Source of the DNA: Chitinophagaceae bacterium | GTDB taxonomy: Bacteria > Bacteroidota > Bacteroidia > Chitinophagales > Chitinophagaceae | Assembly (NCBI GenBank): GCA_947374225.1 | Contig: CANCAY010000019.1 | Location: forward strand, 1-36,606 | DNA length: 36,606 nt | Reading direction: 5' to 3' | Shown: positions 1 to 8,225 of the stretch, piece by piece | Layout of the letters: every line of letters starts with the position of its first letter | Position numbering within the stretch: position 1 is the stretch's first letter | Made by a program: the position numbers and the translations under genes | Notes under the pieces: generated by a model | Told to the model about the DNA's origin: nothing | What the model saw: the letters and a program-made list of their open reading frames with translations, nothing else | Databases searched by the model: none

Positions 1-36
1 AAACAATAGTACTCGGCGTTATAAACTTTTAAATGA

Positions 37-330
37 ATGGAGCTTGTTACAAAAGAAGATTTGTTTCCTATTACTGCTAATAAGAGAGTTAAGCAATACG
101 TTGAAAATTTAATTTCAATTAATAAAGACTATGAAAAGTATATTATTAAAGACGGAACTGAATACAGAACACTTAATTTAACAACCAATGTGTTTTACTT
201 AATCAAAGACTCTTGGACGGTATTAAAGGGAATGCAGGACTTGAAAACACAAAAAACAATTGCAATAATAGACTTGCTAGACCAAACAAGGCTAGCAAGT
301 CCATTAGATATTTTAAAAACTATTAAATAG
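37..330 (+). CDS. Small hypothetical protein (97 aa)
   Basis: I do not recognise this protein. It is lysine-rich, with no signal peptide, membrane segment or familiar motif. The ATG at 37 directly follows an in-frame stop (34-36), so the start cannot lie further upstream. No clear -7 box is visible in the short upstream sequence. The gene is convergent with the rhodanese gene, with 44 bp between them and no terminator there. A perfect 10-bp inverted repeat (271-301) lies in its last third, which is odd for coding DNA. The composition looks protein-like, but with no family match it could be a gene remnant or a chance reading frame. Confidence 0.4.
   Translation: MELVTKEDLFPITANKRVKQYVENLISINKDYEKYIIKDGTEYRTLNLTTNVFYLIKDSWTVLKGMQDLKTQKTIAIIDLLDQTRLASPLDILKTIK
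271..301. repeat. Perfect 10-bp inverted repeat inside a hypothetical gene
   Basis: GACTTGCTAG (271-280) is matched by CTAGCAAGTC (292-301) around an 11-nt loop. No T-run follows on either strand, so it is not a standard intrinsic terminator. Its role is unknown. Confidence 0.6.
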
Positions 331-374
331 TAATAACTTGAATATTCGATCTGCTCAGCAAATTACCTACTAAA

Positions 375-683
375 TTATGCAGGGAATTTTTCTTGCCAAG
401 CTAACATTCCACCTGTTACGTTTATAACGTCTTTAAATCCATAAGGTTCTAACATTAAACAAGCTTGACCACTTCTATTTCCACTTCTGCAGTATACATA
501 AACTGTTTCTTCTTTTAAATGCTCTACTTCATCTAATTGTAAAGCTTGTACTAAACCTAATGGCAATAATTGACCACCAATATTAAATGCTGCATGCTCA
601 TGTGGCTCACGTACATCTAATAAATTGATTTTCTCTCCTGCGTCTATTTTTGCTTTTAAGTCTTCTACTGATATTGTTTTCAT
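375..683 (-). CDS. Rhodanese-like domain protein
   Basis: This is a stand-alone single-domain rhodanese of 102 aa, the usual length for the GlpE/PspE-like class. Such proteins carry sulfur as a persulfide on one cysteine. Visible features are the N-terminal LLDVREPHEH stretch (residues 21-30) and the active-site loop CRSGNRS starting at Cys65, followed by the C-terminal VTGGMLAW signature. There is no signal peptide, so it should be cytoplasmic. The ATG at 683 is clear. It lies 110 bp downstream of the PASTA gene on the same strand and may be transcribed separately. The in vivo sulfur donor and acceptor cannot be read from the sequence. Confidence 0.93.
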   Translation of the reverse strand: MKTISVEDLKAKIDAGEKINLLDVREPHEHAAFNIGGQLLPLGLVQALQLDEVEHLKEETVYVYCRSGNRSGQACLMLEPYGFKDVINVTGGMLAWQEKFPA

Positions 684-793
684 AAAAATGGATTGTAAAT
701 AAATATTAATAATTTAGAAAATTCGATTTGGTCAAATTGGAGTTCTGATTTGCATTTAAAATGTAACTCTTATTTAAATTTAATGTGAAAGTT

Positions 794-1615
794 TTACTTA
801 ATAGAATCTTTTGAAATTACTGGTGCAATTCTGTCAATCACAATGTCAATAGATCCGCCTTGAATGGTTAAGTTTTTCATTGGCATTCCTAAGGAATCAA
901 TCTGACCAGTAAATGGTCCTGGATTTTGTTGAATGATAAATGCATTCGCTGTGTCTTGAATAGCAATATTAGAACTAATTAGTCCAATGGAGAGTCCCAT
1001 GGAAGCCATCTTCACTCTAGCCATATCTACTGTCATACCCACTAAGTCTGGAATTTCAAAACCCATAGCAGCACCACCGTCACCAACTAAGAAATTAACT
1101 ACTGTACCTGAAGAAATCTTAGACCCAGGAGCAATAGGCTTACCACCCACTATTTGATCTAAAATCACATTCTTATTTCTGTCTGGTACTAAAGTAATGG
1201 TACCCAGTCTCAATCCTAATACTTTTAAATAAGTCTCTGCACTCTTTAAGGAGAATCCAATTAAATTAGGCATGTCCACCTGAGGTGCCAAAGTTCTATT
1301 TACCGTTAAATAAACAGTACGTCCTTTTTTTACAATTTCGTCTGCATCAGGTGTTTGTCTTAAAATTGAATTGCGAGCTAAAGTGTCCACGTATATAGAA
1401 TCCTGCAAAACCACATCAAAGCCTAGCGCAGTTAAGTTTTTTTGAGCAGCTGATACATCCAAACCAATTACGGCTGGTACTTTCTCTGTCTTACCGTTTC
1501 CAGTAATCCAACCAAGAGAAAAGAAAAATAAAACCAATATCACCAACACTGCACCAATACCTACTAAGATATTGATCCATAATGGCTTCTTTAATAATTT
1601 ATCTATCGCTTCCAA
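794..1615 (-). CDS. PASTA-domain membrane protein
   Basis: The 273-aa protein has a short basic cytoplasmic tail, one membrane segment (about residues 13-38) and three PASTA repeats outside the membrane (about 44-107, 113-178 and 186-262). PASTA domains bind muropeptides or the peptidoglycan stem in kinases and penicillin-binding proteins. Here there is no kinase or transpeptidase domain, so a wall-sensing or scaffolding role is inference. The best start is TTG at 1615: there is no in-frame ATG upstream before a stop, and none downstream until about residue 193. It follows the D-Ala-D-Ala ligase gene by 38 bp on the same strand, which fits co-transcription of two envelope genes. Confidence 0.92.
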   Translation of the reverse strand: MEAIDKLLKKPLWINILVGIGAVLVILVLFFFSLGWITGNGKTEKVPAVIGLDVSAAQKNLTALGFDVVLQDSIYVDTLARNSILRQTPDADEIVKKGRTVYLTVNRTLAPQVDMPNLIGFSLKSAETYLKVLGLRLGTITLVPDRNKNVILDQIVGGKPIAPGSKISSGTVVNFLVGDGGAAMGFEIPDLVGMTVDMARVKMASMGLSIGLISSNIAIQDTANAFIIQQNPGPFTGQIDSLGMPMKNLTIQGGSIDIVIDRIAPVISKDSIK

Positions 1616-1653
1616 ATGTCGTTTTTTAATTGATTGATGTAAAGTTACTATTA

Positions 1654-2640
1654 TTAGTTTTTACTCAATGTATCTTCTATAATAGTTGCGTAAAAGTCTG
1701 TTAAAGTCCAACCCATTGCTTTTACCTGCTGAGGGATTACGCTTGCTTCGCTTTGTCCTGGAACAGTATTCACTTCTAACATGTATGCTTTAGCAGCTTT
1801 TTCGTCATAGATAAAATCAACACGCACCACCCCTCTACAATTTAATGTAGCATACACTTTTTTTGCAGCTTCCGTTAAATCCTTGAACATGGTATCTGAA
1901 ATAACAGCTGGAGTAATCTCTTCGCTTTTCCCTTGATACTTTGCCTCAAAGTCAAAAAATTCGTTTTCTGTTTTTATTTCAGTGATAGGTAATACTGTTG
2001 TAATTCCTTTTGATTTAAAAACCCCAATAGTAAATTCTCTTCCACTAATAAATTCTTCTACTAAAACTTGACTGTCTTCGTTGAATGCTTTGACTAATGC
2101 TGGAGCTAATTCTTGCAAAGTATTCACTTTACTAATGCCTAAACTACTTCCACCATTATTAGGTTTCACAAATACTGGCAAACTTAATTGTTTTAATATT
2201 TCGTCAGGGCTTAATGGAGATTCAGCAAATAAATGAAGCGATTTTGCTACACCTACTCCACCAAAACCTGCAACAGCAACTGTAAATCTTTTATTAAATG
2301 TGAGTGCGGAAGTGGCAGTATCACAACTGGTATAAGGCAAACCTATTAAATCAAAATAACCTTGCATTTTACCATCCTCACCTGGAGTTCCATGAATGCA
2401 CATTAAAGCAACATCAAAGTTTACTTTAACGCCACCCTCTTCAATACTAAAATCTGCTTTGTTAACAGCTACTTCTTCCCCAATAATATTTTCATACCAC
2501 CAACCTGTTGGATGAATGTCTATTAAATAAACATCATACTTATTCTTATCCAATGCGTTCATTACAGTCTTCGCACTTTTATAACTTATCTGTGCTTCCG
2601 AACTTAATCCGCCTGTTACTAATGCCACTTTCTTTTTCAT
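1654..2640 (-). CDS. ddl: D-alanine--D-alanine ligase
   Basis: This ATP-grasp enzyme joins two D-alanines for the end of the peptidoglycan stem peptide in the cytoplasm. The 328-aa length is normal. Visible motifs are the N-terminal VTGGLSSEAQIS region, HGTPGEDG (83-90), the ATP-binding VFVKPNNGGSSLG (157-168), and the C-terminal metal/ADP site EVNTVPGQS (289-297). The serine after PGQ replaces the more usual threonine. The ATG is at 2640. A strong terminator hairpin lies only about 20 bp upstream, between this gene and the ferredoxin gene, so the source of its transcript is unclear. The PASTA gene follows on the same strand. Confidence 0.97.
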   Translation of the reverse strand: MKKKVALVTGGLSSEAQISYKSAKTVMNALDKNKYDVYLIDIHPTGWWYENIIGEEVAVNKADFSIEEGGVKVNFDVALMCIHGTPGEDGKMQGYFDLIGLPYTSCDTATSALTFNKRFTVAVAGFGGVGVAKSLHLFAESPLSPDEILKQLSLPVFVKPNNGGSSLGISKVNTLQELAPALVKAFNEDSQVLVEEFISGREFTIGVFKSKGITTVLPITEIKTENEFFDFEAKYQGKSEEITPAVISDTMFKDLTEAAKKVYATLNCRGVVRVDFIYDEKAAKAYMLEVNTVPGQSEASVIPQQVKAMGWTLTDFYATIIEDTLSKN

Positions 2641-2661
2641 CTGTTCTGTATTGTGTTGAAA

Positions 2662-2692
2662 TAAAAAAAGGGAAATTATTTCCCTTTTTTTA
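2662..2692 (-). terminator. Intrinsic terminator after the ferredoxin gene
   Basis: A near-perfect palindrome: seven A, GGGAAA, a 3-nt centre, then TTTCCC and seven T. It works on both strands by symmetry, but its position 10 bp after the ferredoxin stop makes the minus-strand role natural. It ends about 21 nt before the ddl ATG. Confidence 0.85.
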
Positions 2693-2702
2693 TTTTAGTT
2701 TC

Positions 2703-3050
2703 TTACGAGTGTAGTTTCTCTTTTTTCGCTAGCAACGCGTCAACCGTTTCTTGGTATAACTCGTCATGTACGCAACAGTCCACTGGACATACTGCAGCAC
2801 ATTGAGGTTCTTCATGAAAACCTTGACATTCTGTACACTTGTTTGGAGTAATATAGTAGGTGTCAGCAGCGACAGGAGCTAATCTTTGACCAGCGTCTAC
2901 CGAGGTTCCATCTAATAAACTGTAGCTTCCTTTAACTGTTGTGCCGTCTGCCATAGCCCATTCTACACCACCTTCATAGATAGCGTTATTTGGACATTCT
3001 GGTTCGCAAGCTCCACAGTTAATACATTCGTCTGTGATTTTTAGTGCCAT
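2703..3050 (-). CDS. 2[4Fe-4S] ferredoxin (YfhL/Alvin-type)
   Basis: A small electron carrier of 115 aa with two cluster-binding motifs. The first is CxxCxxCxxxCP at Cys9, 12, 15 and 19. The second is the extended CxxC-x8-CxxxCP at Cys72, 75, 84 and 88. The long x8 spacing in the second motif is the hallmark of the Alvin/YfhL ferredoxin group. A roughly 50-residue insert lies between the motifs, longer than in classical bacterial ferredoxins but familiar in Bacteroidota homologues. The gene diverges from the acyl-CoA reductase gene across 56 bp. Supplying electrons to a partner encoded nearby is possible but is inference. Confidence 0.93.
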   Translation of the reverse strand: MALKITDECINCGACEPECPNNAIYEGGVEWAMADGTTVKGSYSLLDGTSVDAGQRLAPVAADTYYITPNKCTECQGFHEEPQCAAVCPVDCCVHDELYQETVDALLAKKEKLHS

Positions 3051-3075
3051 AAAAATAATTTAAAAATTAGTGACG

Positions 3076-3083
3076 TACTTTTG
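3076..3083 (+). promoter_or_regulatory. -7 promoter box for the acyl-CoA reductase gene
   Basis: TACTTTTG matches the Bacteroidota consensus TAnnTTTG exactly and lies 23 bp before the ATG at 3107. I see no clear TTG element about 19 bp upstream. Confidence 0.5.
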
Positions 3084-3106
3084 TCTAATAAAGATATAAC
3101 GAAAAC

Positions 3107-4099
3107 ATGAAATTACAAGCAAGAATAGCTGGTTTTGTAGCCCTAGGTGAAAACTTATTAGATGGGGAAAATATGGCTTTCCAAGAAGCAAAAATGAAGG
3201 CTAGTATCCAAAATTCATGGTTTTTACCTGAATTCATTGACCAGGCGGTTAATCAAATCTCTCATCAGTTTTTACAGCAACCCGCTTTGGAACAATGGAC
3301 TGCTTTATACCCTTCTATTTCTGATACATTCACTGGTAAAAAAGTGGGTATTGTAATGGCTGGGAATATCCCAATGGTGGGATTTCATGACTTGTTGAGC
3401 ACATTAATAGCTGGGCATATTGCAGTAGTAAAACTGTCAAGCAAGGACACTATTTTAATGGAATACATTATAGACAGTTTAAAGACTATTAACCCATTAT
3501 GGCAGGATCAGATTCTAATACAAGAGCAGTTAAAAGCTTGTGATGCCTATATAGCTACTGGTAGTAATAATACCAGTCAATACTTTGAGCATTATTTTGG
3601 CAAGTTCCCCCATATTATTAGAAAGAATAAAACTTCCATTGCTATTCTTGATGGCAATGAATCAACAGCAGAATTGACATTGCTTGCAAAGGACATGATG
3701 TTGTATTTTGGAATGGGATGCAGAAATGTTACACAGGTATGGGTGCCTACTGGCTATGATTTTATACCATTATTGAATGCCTTAAAGCAATACAATTACA
3801 TAATTGACCAACATAAGTACAAACATAATTACGATTATCAATTAGCACTGCTTATGATGACTAGACAATTTTACATGGATACAGGTGCCATTTTAATGAG
3901 CGAAAACCCTTCCCCTTTTGCTGCCATTTCTCAAATCCATTATCAGTATTATACTCCAGGAACCTTGCCTAATTTAGATACTAGTGAAGTACAATGTGTA
4001 GTAGGCAAATCGGGCTTGGCATTTGGAAGTTTACAAGCACCACAGCTCACCCAATATGCAGACGGAGTGGACACTTTATCCTTTTTAGTAGACTTATAA
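3107..4099 (+). CDS. LuxC-like acyl-CoA reductase
   Basis: The 330-aa protein resembles the LuxC acyl-CoA/acyl-protein reductase family, which reduces acyl thioesters to aldehydes with NADPH through a catalytic cysteine. Supporting features are the nucleotide-binding stretch KKVGIVMAGNIPMVGFHDLL (78-97), ATGSNNTSQYF (150-160), and FGMGCRNVTQ (201-210) with the probable nucleophile Cys205. It is shorter than the roughly 480-aa LuxC of luminous bacteria, and no luxD, luxE or luxAB is nearby, so it is not a luminescence gene. It diverges from the ferredoxin gene across a short shared promoter region. The true substrate is unknown; lipid or fatty-aldehyde metabolism is a reasonable inference. Confidence 0.85.
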   Translation: MKLQARIAGFVALGENLLDGENMAFQEAKMKASIQNSWFLPEFIDQAVNQISHQFLQQPALEQWTALYPSISDTFTGKKVGIVMAGNIPMVGFHDLLSTLIAGHIAVVKLSSKDTILMEYIIDSLKTINPLWQDQILIQEQLKACDAYIATGSNNTSQYFEHYFGKFPHIIRKNKTSIAILDGNESTAELTLLAKDMMLYFGMGCRNVTQVWVPTGYDFIPLLNALKQYNYIIDQHKYKHNYDYQLALLMMTRQFYMDTGAILMSENPSPFAAISQIHYQYYTPGTLPNLDTSEVQCVVGKSGLAFGSLQAPQLTQYADGVDTLSFLVDL

Positions 4100-4152
4100 C
4101 TACGAAAAACGAATAATTTCGTAAATATTTTGTTAAACCCTATGTCAAACTG

Positions 4153-4182
4153 TTGTGACAAGTTTACAGCTTTGTATTTTTG
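4153..4182 (+). promoter_or_regulatory. Putative promoter of the HtrA-type protease gene
   Basis: TTG at 4153-4155 is followed after exactly 19 bp by TATTTTTG (4175-4182), a full match to the Bacteroidota -33/-7 arrangement. The predicted leader is about 50 nt to the ATG at 4240. Confidence 0.6.
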
Positions 4183-4239
4183 ACATACAATTGGTATATA
4201 ATTTGTTTAATTGTATTCAACTAACTAAAATTTTCAACT

Positions 4240-5763
4240 ATGCATTTAAATTTTAAAAACGTATTGGCCATAATTGGAATTAGCGCCACTACCACCTTAT
4301 TAAGTTTTTGGGCTTTTAATAAATACTTGAAGTCAAGTGACAATTTTACAGACGGAAAATTACCTGCAAATTATGCGAGCTTCTTTATGGGTAATGCACC
4401 AGGAAGTACTGTAGATTTTACACCAGCTGCTAGTGCTGCATCCCCTGCAGTAGTGCATATTAAAACCAAAACGAATGCTAAAAAAGCTGATGCCAATAAC
4501 CAACCAAAACAAAGAAATCCATTCTCTGATTTCTTTGGCGACGACGAAATGTTTGGCGACTTTTTTGGTGGCCCTAGAATGATCCCAGAACAAAGAGCTA
4601 GCGGAAGTGGGGTTTTAATTACTGCTGACGGTTTTATAGTTACTAATAATCACGTTGTAAATGGAGCGGACGAAATAAGTGTAACCCTAACGAATAAGAA
4701 AACCTATAAAGCAAAAGTTATTGGCACCGACCCAAGCAGTGATTTAGCTGTTATAAAAATTGATGCGTCTAGTTTACCTTACCTAGTTTACGGGAATAGT
4801 GACGAGATTAAATTAGGCCAATGGGTTTTAGCAATTGGTTATCCATTAAATTTAGACGTTACAATTACAGCTGGTATTATAAGTGCAAAAAATAGAAATA
4901 TTAATATTAATTCTAGACAAAGCGATAAGCCAGTTGAGTCATTCTTGCAAACTGACGCTGCAGTGAATCAAGGCAATAGTGGTGGCGCATTAGTTAATAC
5001 AAGTGGTGAGTTAGTAGGCATTAATTCTGCCATTGCATCCCCTACAGGCTCTTATGCAGGATATGCATACGCAATCCCTGTAAACATTGTAAAGAAAGTA
5101 GTAACTGATATTGTAAAATTTGGCACCGTACAAAGAGCTTATTTAGGCATTAGCTATCCAAAGGATGGTTTGTCTGAAGAAGATATCAAAAAAATGGAAG
5201 AAGAATTAAATGTGAAGTATAAAGAAGGCGAAGGCATTTTAGTTACTGATGTAATTGAGGGTGGCGCTGCTAAAGCTGCGGGAATTAAGAAAGGAGATAT
5301 CATTACAAAAATGAATGGCGTGTCTATAAAATCTTCTCCTGAATTACAAGAACAGGTTTCAAAATATAAGCCGAGTGATAAAATTAGCATCACCATAAAA
5401 CGTGCTGGCAAAGAAATGAATGTGGACGCTGTTCTAAAAGGTAAACTTGGTAATACAGACTTAGCTAGTAGCAGTAAGGCTGCTGAAATACTAGGTGGCA
5501 CGTTAACAAGTTTAGACAAAGCCACTGCTGAAAAGAATGACTTAGACGGCGGTGTTATTGTAAAAGATCCAGGAAACGGAATATTAGGAAAAAGTAGAAT
5601 TGAAAAAGGTTTTGTAATTACCCATTTAAATGACAAGCCAGTAAAAAATGTAGACGAGTTTTATGAAGCCTTGAAAAAGAATACTTCCAACAGTGTAAGA
5701 TTGTCAGGTGTGTATCCTGGATATTTTGGCAACTATGCATTCATTTTAAATTTGAATCAATAA
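4240..5763 (+). CDS. degP: HtrA/DegP-family periplasmic serine protease
   Basis: This is an envelope quality-control protease of 507 aa. An N-terminal hydrophobic segment (about residues 8-26) acts as signal or anchor, followed by a linker rich in Asp, Phe and Gly. The trypsin-like domain (about 118-290) carries the catalytic triad His138 (NNHVV), Asp168 (SSDLAV) and Ser247 (NQGNSGGALV). Two PDZ domains follow (about 300-400 and 412-505), the DegP/DegQ architecture. The gene stands alone, with its own promoter upstream and a strong terminator downstream. The PDZ2 region is divergent, as is common in this phylum. Function as protease/chaperone for misfolded exported proteins is known for the family; its specific clients are not. 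Confidence 0.95.
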   Translation: MHLNFKNVLAIIGISATTTLLSFWAFNKYLKSSDNFTDGKLPANYASFFMGNAPGSTVDFTPAASAASPAVVHIKTKTNAKKADANNQPKQRNPFSDFFGDDEMFGDFFGGPRMIPEQRASGSGVLITADGFIVTNNHVVNGADEISVTLTNKKTYKAKVIGTDPSSDLAVIKIDASSLPYLVYGNSDEIKLGQWVLAIGYPLNLDVTITAGIISAKNRNININSRQSDKPVESFLQTDAAVNQGNSGGALVNTSGELVGINSAIASPTGSYAGYAYAIPVNIVKKVVTDIVKFGTVQRAYLGISYPKDGLSEEDIKKMEEELNVKYKEGEGILVTDVIEGGAAKAAGIKKGDIITKMNGVSIKSSPELQEQVSKYKPSDKISITIKRAGKEMNVDAVLKGKLGNTDLASSSKAAEILGGTLTSLDKATAEKNDLDGGVIVKDPGNGILGKSRIEKGFVITHLNDKPVKNVDEFYEALKKNTSNSVRLSGVYPGYFGNYAFILNLNQ

Positions 5764-5808
5764 GGTTTGAATTAACCACAAATACTTTCAAATAAATACT
5801 TTGTATAT

Positions 5809-5841
5809 AAAAAATAGGCCCCAATTGGAGGCCTATTTTTT
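5809..5841. terminator. Bidirectional intrinsic terminator
   Basis: AAAAAATAGGCC (5809-5820) pairs with GGCCTATTTTTT (5830-5841) around a 9-nt loop, with A-runs and T-runs on both sides. It sits between convergent genes: the protease ends 45 bp upstream and the glycosidase ends 70 bp downstream. Confidence 0.87.
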
Positions 5842-5911
5842 TTTTGGAAAGACTATTTCGATAATCTTTTCAGCCTGTAATTAACGAAACTGGAATCATC
5901 TATTAATATTG

Positions 5912-8188
5912 CTATTTCGTTTCTATTAAGAAAGTAGATTGTATTGGATTTAAATTCAAAGGCAATCTAGTATATACCACACCGTCTATTTGAACATATT
6001 TAATATCATTCAACTTTTCAGTCATACCTGTATTAGGGTTCCATTTTTCTAAATGTAATTGACCCCTTAATTCCACAAAAGTATGCACCGCTTCTTCGGA
6101 TGAATTAGCTATAAAGTAAATATTTTTGTCGTCTTTAATTTTATGGATATAGCTCAAAGCACCTTCCCCTGCATTGGGTTGAGGATTATTGTCAAACTGC
6201 AAGTCTGCTCCAATTTTCAAGTCTGATAAAGTTTTATACAATACAGCCGCAGTTGGGTTATTGATATATATAGCTTTACCTCCATTAGCATTTGAATTAG
6301 TTCCCGGCACATTAAATATTGACTGAACAATAGTCATTACTTTTTCATCCTGACCAAACTCTGCGGCGTGCATTGGAAGCTCCGATGTCGCAATAACAAT
6401 ACCACCTTGATCATAGAATGTTTTAATTTTCTCTAATGCTTTTAATGAAATAGTGGACTCCCCTGGCATAATTACCACTTTATATTTTTGTTCATTCAAT
6501 TCATTATGTAAAATCATAGTTTTGTCCTGGATAGTAACTTGTTCACTTGACAATACTTCTGGATGTAAGAATGTAAAATCACGATGCACATTCATTGTGA
6601 ACATATCACTCAATTTTAAGTAATCCGTAGTAGGAGAAGCATATTTACCCCAATCTCCAATAGACTTAATTGCATTAGCATCAAATTTAAAATAAGATTG
6701 TAGTGAAGCAATTGGATACAATATTGCAATATCTGAAACAGTCTTACCCCCTTGTAACATATAAGATATACGTCCAGCCCATTCATTATAGTCCTTTAAG
6801 TATGGCCCGATTTCAGGATTGTATTCGGAAATTAACGGAGGAATTCGCACCGCGTCTTTTGCAGGATTATACCACATTCCATGAGGAATTAAAAAGTTGA
6901 CCCCTCTAACAAAAACATCCATTCCTGCTTTGTACAAAGTTTTTTGTGTAAATTTTTCGTCATTAATCCAGCCTATGGCGCCATATATTTCCGCAGCTAC
7001 TACCGGCTTATCATACATATTAGCAGACGAACTAATTAATTTAAATCCATCTCTTCCGTGCGTATAGCTAAATATCAAATCCATTAATGGAATATCCTGA
7101 TGTCTGTAATATTTTACAATATCCCCATTCATGTCAACTGGTTGTATCTCGTAATTTCCAGGAGGATGTCCAGAACTTTTTAATCCATATTGATGACACC
7201 ATTCTTTAACTAGCTTTGGGAATCCCTCTGACAACAATTCCGCTCTTGTATTAAATAAAGCAACTCTTGCCGCATCCGTTTCGGCACCAATGTCTTCCCA
7301 TAAAGCAGGATATAATAATGCAGGATCTCTATGATATAATAACTTGAATTTTTCATTGAATCCTTTTGTCCAAGTTCTTTCTCCATGCTTATCCAGCGTA
7401 AAAAAACCTACGTCATCGAAAAATATTTGAGTAATGGTTTTACCAAAATACTTTTGATACCTTTTGGCAAATGCTTCATTATTCAAATCGATATATTTTT
7501 TTACAGCTTGCGGGTCTAAATAGTCAACAGCTATATCATTTGCCATCTCACTATTTCTAACCACGTCGCATGTAAAAAACATAATTTTCCATTTACCCGC
7601 TGGTGCTTGCCAATTAAAAGAATTGTTAACGATGTTTTTACTAATATCAACCCTACTCTTTGTTACCGTATTCATAGCAACAGCAGCCATTAGCGCTCCG
7701 TCCGGAACAGTCATTGCCACTAATAAAGGGCCATTTACGATGCTATCTGTTTTAGTTAATACTTTACGAGTATCTTCTGGATACATCAACTTCATCCTAC
7801 CACCAGCTGAACCACTAGGAAAATCTAAGTCATCATACCATATAACTTTTAATCCTAAATTATCTGCGTTGTCTAGTATTCTTGTATACCTGTCAAAGTA
7901 ACCCTCCGTTAAATAAGCAGGAGCTGTTCCTGGGTAAACCAAGTCGCCAGTAAATCCTTTTTGTGCTGAAACAGGCAAAATAGTAACTCCTCCAAAATTA
8001 CTTTTGTATTTAATATCTCTCATTTGAGTATCCAAACCTTGATTGGTCATAGCACCATTCATATGCCATAATGGAGATGGCTTAAAAGAAAAATTGGGAC
8101 TCTTAAAGTCTTTTTTAGTAATACTTGTTTGAGCAAACATAGTTGTACTGAATGCAACAAGGCAAGCTAAAGCAATCGTTTTTTTCAT
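5912..8188 (-). CDS. Exported glycoside hydrolase, GH106-like
   Basis: The 758-aa protein begins with a classical signal peptide (MKKTIALACLVAFSTTMFAQ), so it is exported. The region around residues 38-75 (PLWHMNGAMTNQGL, then FGGVTILP) and the YDDLDFPSGSAGGRM block (about 118-132) resemble the GH106 alpha-L-rhamnosidase family. A Rossmann-like region near 570-640 (KVVIMPGES, IVIATSELP) recalls the amidotransferase-like domain of large glycosidases. It is shorter than typical GH106 enzymes of about 1,100 aa and lacks an obvious C-terminal sugar-binding module. No susC/susD pair or other glycosidase is adjacent. It lies 37 bp downstream of mazG on the same strand. Substrate and catalytic residues are not assigned; rhamnose-containing glycans are only a guess from family resemblance. 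Confidence 0.8.
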   Translation of the reverse strand: MKKTIALACLVAFSTTMFAQTSITKKDFKSPNFSFKPSPLWHMNGAMTNQGLDTQMRDIKYKSNFGGVTILPVSAQKGFTGDLVYPGTAPAYLTEGYFDRYTRILDNADNLGLKVIWYDDLDFPSGSAGGRMKLMYPEDTRKVLTKTDSIVNGPLLVAMTVPDGALMAAVAMNTVTKSRVDISKNIVNNSFNWQAPAGKWKIMFFTCDVVRNSEMANDIAVDYLDPQAVKKYIDLNNEAFAKRYQKYFGKTITQIFFDDVGFFTLDKHGERTWTKGFNEKFKLLYHRDPALLYPALWEDIGAETDAARVALFNTRAELLSEGFPKLVKEWCHQYGLKSSGHPPGNYEIQPVDMNGDIVKYYRHQDIPLMDLIFSYTHGRDGFKLISSSANMYDKPVVAAEIYGAIGWINDEKFTQKTLYKAGMDVFVRGVNFLIPHGMWYNPAKDAVRIPPLISEYNPEIGPYLKDYNEWAGRISYMLQGGKTVSDIAILYPIASLQSYFKFDANAIKSIGDWGKYASPTTDYLKLSDMFTMNVHRDFTFLHPEVLSSEQVTIQDKTMILHNELNEQKYKVVIMPGESTISLKALEKIKTFYDQGGIVIATSELPMHAAEFGQDEKVMTIVQSIFNVPGTNSNANGGKAIYINNPTAAVLYKTLSDLKIGADLQFDNNPQPNAGEGALSYIHKIKDDKNIYFIANSSEEAVHTFVELRGQLHLEKWNPNTGMTEKLNDIKYVQIDGVVYTRLPLNLNPIQSTFLIETK

Positions 8189-8225
8189 AGCTATATTAAT
8201 TACTTAAATATAATGAAAATCTCAA

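Noticed and set aside
4180..4202. An E. coli-type promoter (TTGACA ... TATAAT) before the protease gene
   Set aside because: The spacing is only 11 bp, too short for sigma-70; the overlapping TTG-N19-TATTTTTG arrangement fits Bacteroidota better.
5154..5636. A 160-codon minus-strand frame inside the protease gene
   Set aside because: It is antisense to a clear HtrA-family gene, with composition expected of a shadow frame.
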